From the NCBI GenBank assembly GCA_022340215.1, contig JAJDOJ010000138.1:1-37938 (forward strand): a DNA stretch of 37,938 bases, given 5' to 3'. This DNA is from Gammaproteobacteria bacterium (GTDB taxonomy: Bacteria; Pseudomonadota; Gammaproteobacteria; JAJDOJ01). The notes below the pieces were generated by a model, which saw only the letters and a program-made list of their open reading frames with translations, was not told the DNA's origin and made no database searches. Both the position numbers and the translations under genes were made by a program. Of the stretch, positions 34,304 to 37,938 are shown one piece after another; position 1 is the first letter of the stretch; the number at the start of each line of letters is the position of its first letter.

Positions 34304-34340
34304 GGCCTGCCCGACCGGCGCCCGTCGGTGGGCGACGCCT

Positions 34341-35426
34341 TCACGGTTCGTTGAGCATGGCAAGCTGATCCGCCTGGTATTCGCTGATCAGCGGGTCGAT
34401 GACCTGGTTCAATGAGCCCTGCATGACCTCGTCCAGCTTGTAGAGGGTCAGATTGATCCGGTGGTCGGTGACGCGTCCCTGCGGGAAGTTATAGGTGCGG
34501 ATCCGCTCGGAGCGGTCGCCGCTGCCGACCAGGTTACGTCTCGCCTCGGCCTCCTCCTCGCGCTGCCTGCGGTGTTCGGCGTCCAGCAGGCGGGCTTTCA
34601 ACAGCGACATGGCCCTGGCGCGGTTCTTATGCTGTGAGCGCTCGTCCTGGCACTCGACCACGATGCCGCTCGGCAGGTGGGTCAGGCGCACCGCCGAATC
34701 CGTCTTGTTCACGTGCTGGCCGCCTGCCCCGGAGGCCCGGTAGGTGTCGACCCGCAGCTCGGAGGCGTCGATCTCGATCTCCCCGATCTCGTCGGATTCG
34801 GGAATCACGGCCACCGTTGCCGCGGAGGTATGGATCCGGCCCTGCGACTCCGTCTCGGGAACGCGCTGCACGCGATGCGCACCGGACTCGAACTTGAGCC
34901 GCGAGTAGACGCCCTGGCCGACGATGCGTGTGATGATCTCCTTGTAGCCGCCGTGTTCACCCGGATTCTCGCTGAGGATCTCGGTCTTCCAGCCCTTCTG
35001 TTCGGCGTACCGGAGGTACATCCGCAGCAGATTCCCCGCGAAGATCGCGGCTTCGTCCCCGCCGGTTCCGGCACGTATCTCGAGAAACACATTGCTCATG
35101 TCGTTCGGATCCACCGGCAGCAGCAGTGTCTGCAGGACCTGTTCCTGTTCTCGAACCTCCCTGGTCAGGCGCTCCATCTCGTCCCGCGCCATGTTGCGTA
35201 GCTCCTCGTCGGGTTCCTGCAGCATTTCCCCGGATTCGGCCAGTTCGTCCCGGAATCTGCGCCAGGCGCTGAATTCCGATACCACCGGTTCGAGCTGTGC
35301 GTACTCCATCGATAACGTCCGAAACCGTTCCTGGTCCGAGATGATCTCGGGATCGGCCAGCAGTGCCGCGATCTCCTCGTGGCGATCGATCAGGTCCTCG
35401 AGCTTTCTTTGTATCGATTCCTTCAT
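34341..35426 (-). CDS. prfA: Peptide chain release factor 1
   Basis: The product is 361 residues, the standard length. The catalytic GGQ is in [15 protein letters not shown], and the codon-recognition tripeptide PxT appears as PET in [13 protein letters not shown], which identifies RF1 rather than RF2. It terminates translation at UAA and UAG. It is the second gene of hemA-prfA-prmC, 12 bp after the hemA stop. Confidence 0.98.
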   Translation of the reverse strand: MKESIQRKLEDLIDRHEEIAALLADPEIISDQERFRTLSMEYAQLEPVVSEFSAWRRFRDELAESGEMLQEPDEELRNMARDEMERLTREVREQEQVLQTLLLPVDPNDMSNVFLEIRAGTGGDEAAIFAGNLLRMYLRYAEQKGWKTEILSENPGEHGGYKEIITRIVGQGVYSRLKFESGAHRVQRVPETESQGRIHTSAATVAVIPESDEIGEIEIDASELRVDTYRASGAGGQHVNKTDSAVRLTHLPSGIVVECQDERSQHKNRARAMSLLKARLLDAEHRRQREEEAEARRNLVGSGDRSERIRTYNFPQGRVTDHRINLTLYKLDEVMQGSLNQVIDPLISEYQADQLAMLNEP

Positions 35427-35438
35427 GCCGGTTTCCGC

Positions 35439-36701
35439 CTATTTCATGTTGTCCGGCAGGTTGAGGATGACGCGGGCCGCCTCGAGGAGTTCAGTTCTGC
35501 CGTCGCGCCCCGCCTCGTGCAGGGCGTGTGTGGCGTCATGGGTGAGGCGGTTGGTGAGTGAATGGGCCAGGTATCTCAAGACTTCCTCCGGGGGCTTGCC
35601 CTGTCCGAGCATCGAGGTTGCCCGGCCCAGGATCTCGCGGCGGTGATCATCCGCCCGACCCCGGTAGGTGATGATGGCGCAGACCGCGTCCTGGGCGCGC
35701 AGCCAGGCCATGAATTCCTCGGCGCGCGTGAGGACGATCTCGTCCGCCTGGCCTGCGGCTTCGCGTCGGGACTGCATGTTCTCGTCGATGACCTCCCGCA
35801 GATCATCGACCGTATACAGGTAAGCATCCGGCAGATCGCCGACCTCGGGTTCTATGTCCCGGGGAACCGCGATGTCGACCAGGAAGATCGGCCGGTGTCG
35901 ACGCAGCTTGAGACTCCGCTCTACCAGACCCTTGCCGAGCAGTGGCAGCGGGCTCGCCGTGGACGATACGACGATGTCGGCTTGTGGCAGGACATCCGGA
36001 ATACGGGGAATCGAAATCGCCTCGCCTTCGTAGGTCCGGGCGAGCGCCTCGGCGCGTTCGACGCTGCGATTGGCTACGATGACGCGTTCGATGCCACAGG
36101 AGGCCAGGTGGCGCGCAGCCAGTTCGATGGTTTCCCCGGCACCGATCAACAATACCGTCTTGTCGCTGAGGTTTCCGAATATCTGCCTCGCCAGGCTGAC
36201 CGCGGCGAAGGCGACGGACACCGGGCTGTTACCGATCGAGGTATCCGTCCTCACCTGCTTGGCCACGGAGAACGCGTTCTGGAACAGTCGACCCAGGTGG
36301 CGCCCGATGGTACCGGCCCTCGAGGCCTCGCGGTAGGCGCTCTTGAGCTGGCCGAGGATCTGGGGTTCGCCGAGCACCATCGAATCCAGGCCGCAGGCGA
36401 CGCGAAAGGCGTGCTGCACGGCGGACCGGTGACTGTATCGGTACAGAAACGGTTCGATCTCAGGCGTGCTGAAACGGTGGTAGTCGCTCAGCCAGTCCAG
36501 CACCTGGTTGTCCCCCTGATTTTCCTCGAGGTTGCAGTAGACCTCGGTTCGGTTGCAGGTGGACAGGATGGCCGCTTCGTTGACGCCGCTGACGCGCACC
36601 AGATCGTTGAGCGCCACCGGGACCTGCTGCGGGCTGAATATGACCCGTTCGCGCAAGGCGACCGGTGCCGTTGTGTGATTCAGACCAAGGGTATAGATCA
36701 T
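35439..36701 (-). CDS. hemA: Glutamyl-tRNA reductase
   Basis: The product is 420 residues. The nucleophile Cys49 is in ILSTCNRTEVY. The segment GLDSMVLGEPQILGQLK and the NADPH-binding LLIGAGETIELAARHL are intact, and the C-terminal dimerisation helices are complete. It catalyses the first committed step of C5-pathway tetrapyrrole synthesis, supplying heme for cytochromes such as those encoded at 12698-13373. It leads the hemA-prfA-prmC operon. The lolB gene often found divergent from hemA in gammaproteobacteria is absent here. Confidence 0.98.
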   Translation of the reverse strand: MIYTLGLNHTTAPVALRERVIFSPQQVPVALNDLVRVSGVNEAAILSTCNRTEVYCNLEENQGDNQVLDWLSDYHRFSTPEIEPFLYRYSHRSAVQHAFRVACGLDSMVLGEPQILGQLKSAYREASRAGTIGRHLGRLFQNAFSVAKQVRTDTSIGNSPVSVAFAAVSLARQIFGNLSDKTVLLIGAGETIELAARHLASCGIERVIVANRSVERAEALARTYEGEAISIPRIPDVLPQADIVVSSTASPLPLLGKGLVERSLKLRRHRPIFLVDIAVPRDIEPEVGDLPDAYLYTVDDLREVIDENMQSRREAAGQADEIVLTRAEEFMAWLRAQDAVCAIITYRGRADDHRREILGRATSMLGQGKPPEEVLRYLAHSLTNRLTHDATHALHEAGRDGRTELLEAARVILNLPDNMK

Positions 36702-36936
36702 GTCGGGGTCGGGCTGGCGAGTGCGTTACCTGGCGTCCTTGTCTCAGCTACGCCAGGCAGCATCGCCGCAGACGGGAACCCAGCCGCCGCGAAGCCCGGG
36801 TAACCGGGTCGATAGCGCGGCGTTCGGGACCGAGCCGAACAGGCTGCGGCGAACCCGTCGTATGGTTGTCATGCCCTTCGGCCTTCGCGCACCGGCTGAA
36901 AGCTTACGGAAAACTATTTGACGAGCTGTTGTCATA

Positions 36937-36942
36937 ATTATA
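36937..36942 (-). promoter_or_regulatory. Possible -10 element of the hemA promoter
   Basis: On the minus strand this reads TATAAT, a consensus -10, about 235 nt upstream of the hemA start. No good -35 lies at standard spacing, so the assignment is weak. On the plus strand the same area has TTGACG about 15 bp before TATACA, which could drive rightward transcription. Confidence 0.3.
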
Positions 36943-37073
36943 CAGGGTGCAGTCAATTAGGGTTAAAATCGGATATTTGGTAGTTTGCCTGCTTCGGTAC
37001 TGCTCTATCCTATAATTTTCGAGCACTTATCCTCTAGCCTGCTCTGACCTGCTCCTCATTAGGGTCACTTTTT

Positions 37074-37100
37074 TGGCCCGTTATGGCCCATTTATGGCCC
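37074..37100 (+). repeat. Three phased TGGCCC repeats
   Basis: TGGCCC occurs at 37074-37079, 37084-37089 and 37095-37100, i.e. every 10-11 bp, bordered by T-runs on both sides. The spacing would put the repeats on one face of the helix, as in an operator. Confidence 0.6.
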
Positions 37101-37544
37101 AATTTTTCCGGTACGTGCATTCGAGGCTGGTTAAGCTCGCACGTGCGGCCAGGTGATGTCGGTGCGTGGGTGGAAGGCACGGGTCGTGACTGCACAGCCA
37201 ATCTGATGGCATTGGTGTTTTGTCAGAGCAAGCTGTGTTCGGTCAGTGGCCAATCCCTTGGTGTCCGCGTGAGGAGATCGGGCGACGTAGCGGGCCGCAG
37301 TCGGCAATGTCGGCTCGTAGCCGACTCCAGCCGAATCCAGAAGTTTAGACAGCGCTACTATTAGAAATTGCTAAAGGGCGGAAACCGACCCGAAGCGGCC
37401 GCGGGCATCCAATTGGAGAGTGTCTGCAGAGAGTTGCTGAGCGGTCCTTCAGTTGGAAGTACTGCGCCCCTTTCACCCGTGTTCCGAGCAACGGACAGGT
37501 GGTTCTGCGACATCAGGATAACTGAAGCAGCGGACAGGCTTAAC

Positions 37545-37577
37545 GCGGGATAACACGCCGCTGGTATACTATCCCGC
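37545..37577. promoter_or_regulatory. 8-bp inverted repeat upstream of the right-edge gene
   Basis: GCGGGATA at 37545-37552 is repeated inverted as TATCCCGC at 37570-37577, with 17 nt between. It could be a regulator binding site or a weak hairpin. Confidence 0.3.
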
Positions 37578-37729
37578 AGATACGGCTTGGCGCTGTGCCT
37601 GCTTACAGGTATAACCAGGGCATTGTAGGTTATTCGGAAACCATAGAATTGCTCGTTACCGGCAATAAGAATTGAGTAAAGTCCATAGATTATCCTGATT
37701 TCCTACGCGTCTAATCAATATTGTTATTT

Positions 37730-37938
37730 ATGTCTACATACACGCTTATGTATCTGACCAGACTACGAAAAATAGTAACGAAGAATAATGACAAAGACCT
37801 ATTTCCATGTATTGAAGATTTGGTCAAGAACGGACTCAATCCGGTTAATTTTTCTAATGAAGGTAGCATCCCTTCACGTCAGGATATAACTCAGTACATA
37901 GCCTCTTGGTTCAAATATATAGGACTATCCGCAGATGA
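37730..37938 (+). CDS. AT-rich partial gene running off the right edge, unknown function
   Basis: From ATG 37730 the frame stays open for 69 codons to the window end. It begins MSTYTLMYLTRLRKIVTKNN and continues with LFPCIEDLVKNGLNP and a later DITQYIASWFKYIGLSAD. Codon use is AT-rich (many AAT, ATA and TAT codons), unlike the GC-rich genes to the left, which points to horizontal transfer. No family is recognised from this N-terminal piece, and no strong ribosome binding site is seen. Confidence 0.5.
   Translation, partial: MSTYTLMYLTRLRKIVTKNNDKDLFPCIEDLVKNGLNPVNFSNEGSIPSRQDITQYIASWFKYIGLSAD

Larger units (their letters stand above)
36702..37729. other. 1-kb region without a convincing gene, composition shift
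   Basis: The first ~200 bp upstream of hemA are GC-rich like the rest of the window. From about 36915 the sequence becomes AT-rich in patches and the open frames lack any family signal. It contains three helically spaced TGGCCC repeats (37074-37100) and an 8-bp inverted repeat (GCGGGATA 37545-37552, TATCCCGC 37570-37577). It may be a decayed island boundary or a regulatory zone. Confidence 0.5.

Overview
The window is GC-rich chromosomal DNA. Gene content suggests a gammaproteobacterium, possibly a Chromatiales-like sulfur or anaerobic-respiration lineage (inference from family resemblance only). The evidence is the housekeeping order hemA-prfA-prmC, the mreBCD operon divergent from gatCAB, an IbaG-type BolA protein, ribonuclease D, and small cytochromes c of the c553/c4 type. 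No rRNA, tRNA or CRISPR array was seen.

Left accessory part (1-12240). A compact, translationally coupled operon (811-6240) encodes a TPR-like protein, a J-domain protein with HPA instead of HPD, a GrpE-like protein, an Hsp70 and a small zinc-ribbon protein. It is preceded by an orphan PIN-domain toxin (353-796). The block lies between two direct copies of about 335 bp (1-335 and 6368-6700). The left copy carries the end of a probable lipase gene plus a broken 3' piece of a membrane J-protein gene. The right copy carries a broken lipase piece plus the complete J-protein gene. This is the geometry left by a single-crossover (insertion-duplication) event, so the chaperone cassette looks like an inserted module. 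To the right lie a VWA protein, an exported small protein, a two-gene ExbB/MotA-like plus ExbD/MotB-like pair in which the second protein has a coiled coil of about 170 residues, a lipoprotein, a DUF1461 membrane protein and a conserved small protein.

Middle part (12241-26394). In order: a 165-bp hairpin element (MITE-like), two tandem small cytochromes c, ibaG, rnd, then an RND efflux pair (adaptor and permease). The permease carries a long C-terminal extension with an extra membrane helix. Two Tyr/Pro/Gly-rich envelope proteins are coupled to it. They are followed by an orphan ParA-like ATPase, a 62-residue membrane protein, a DUF302 protein and a dynamin/EHD-like membrane GTPase.

Housekeeping part (26395-36701). 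mreD-mreC-mreB on the minus strand, with a second, inverted copy of the hairpin element inserted between mreB and mreC. mreC appears to start at ATC. Then gatC-gatA-gatB (plus strand), with a pair of REP-like palindromes between gatA and gatB, a flavodoxin-fold NAD(P)H:quinone reductase, and prmC-prfA-hemA (minus strand).

Right end (36702-37938). About 1 kb without a convincing gene follows hemA. Base composition shifts to AT-rich, and an AT-rich open frame starting at 37730 runs off the window. This looks like the edge of a horizontally acquired region.

The best candidates for undescribed biology are the inserted Hsp70 cassette and the proton-channel-like pair with the long periplasmic coiled coil.
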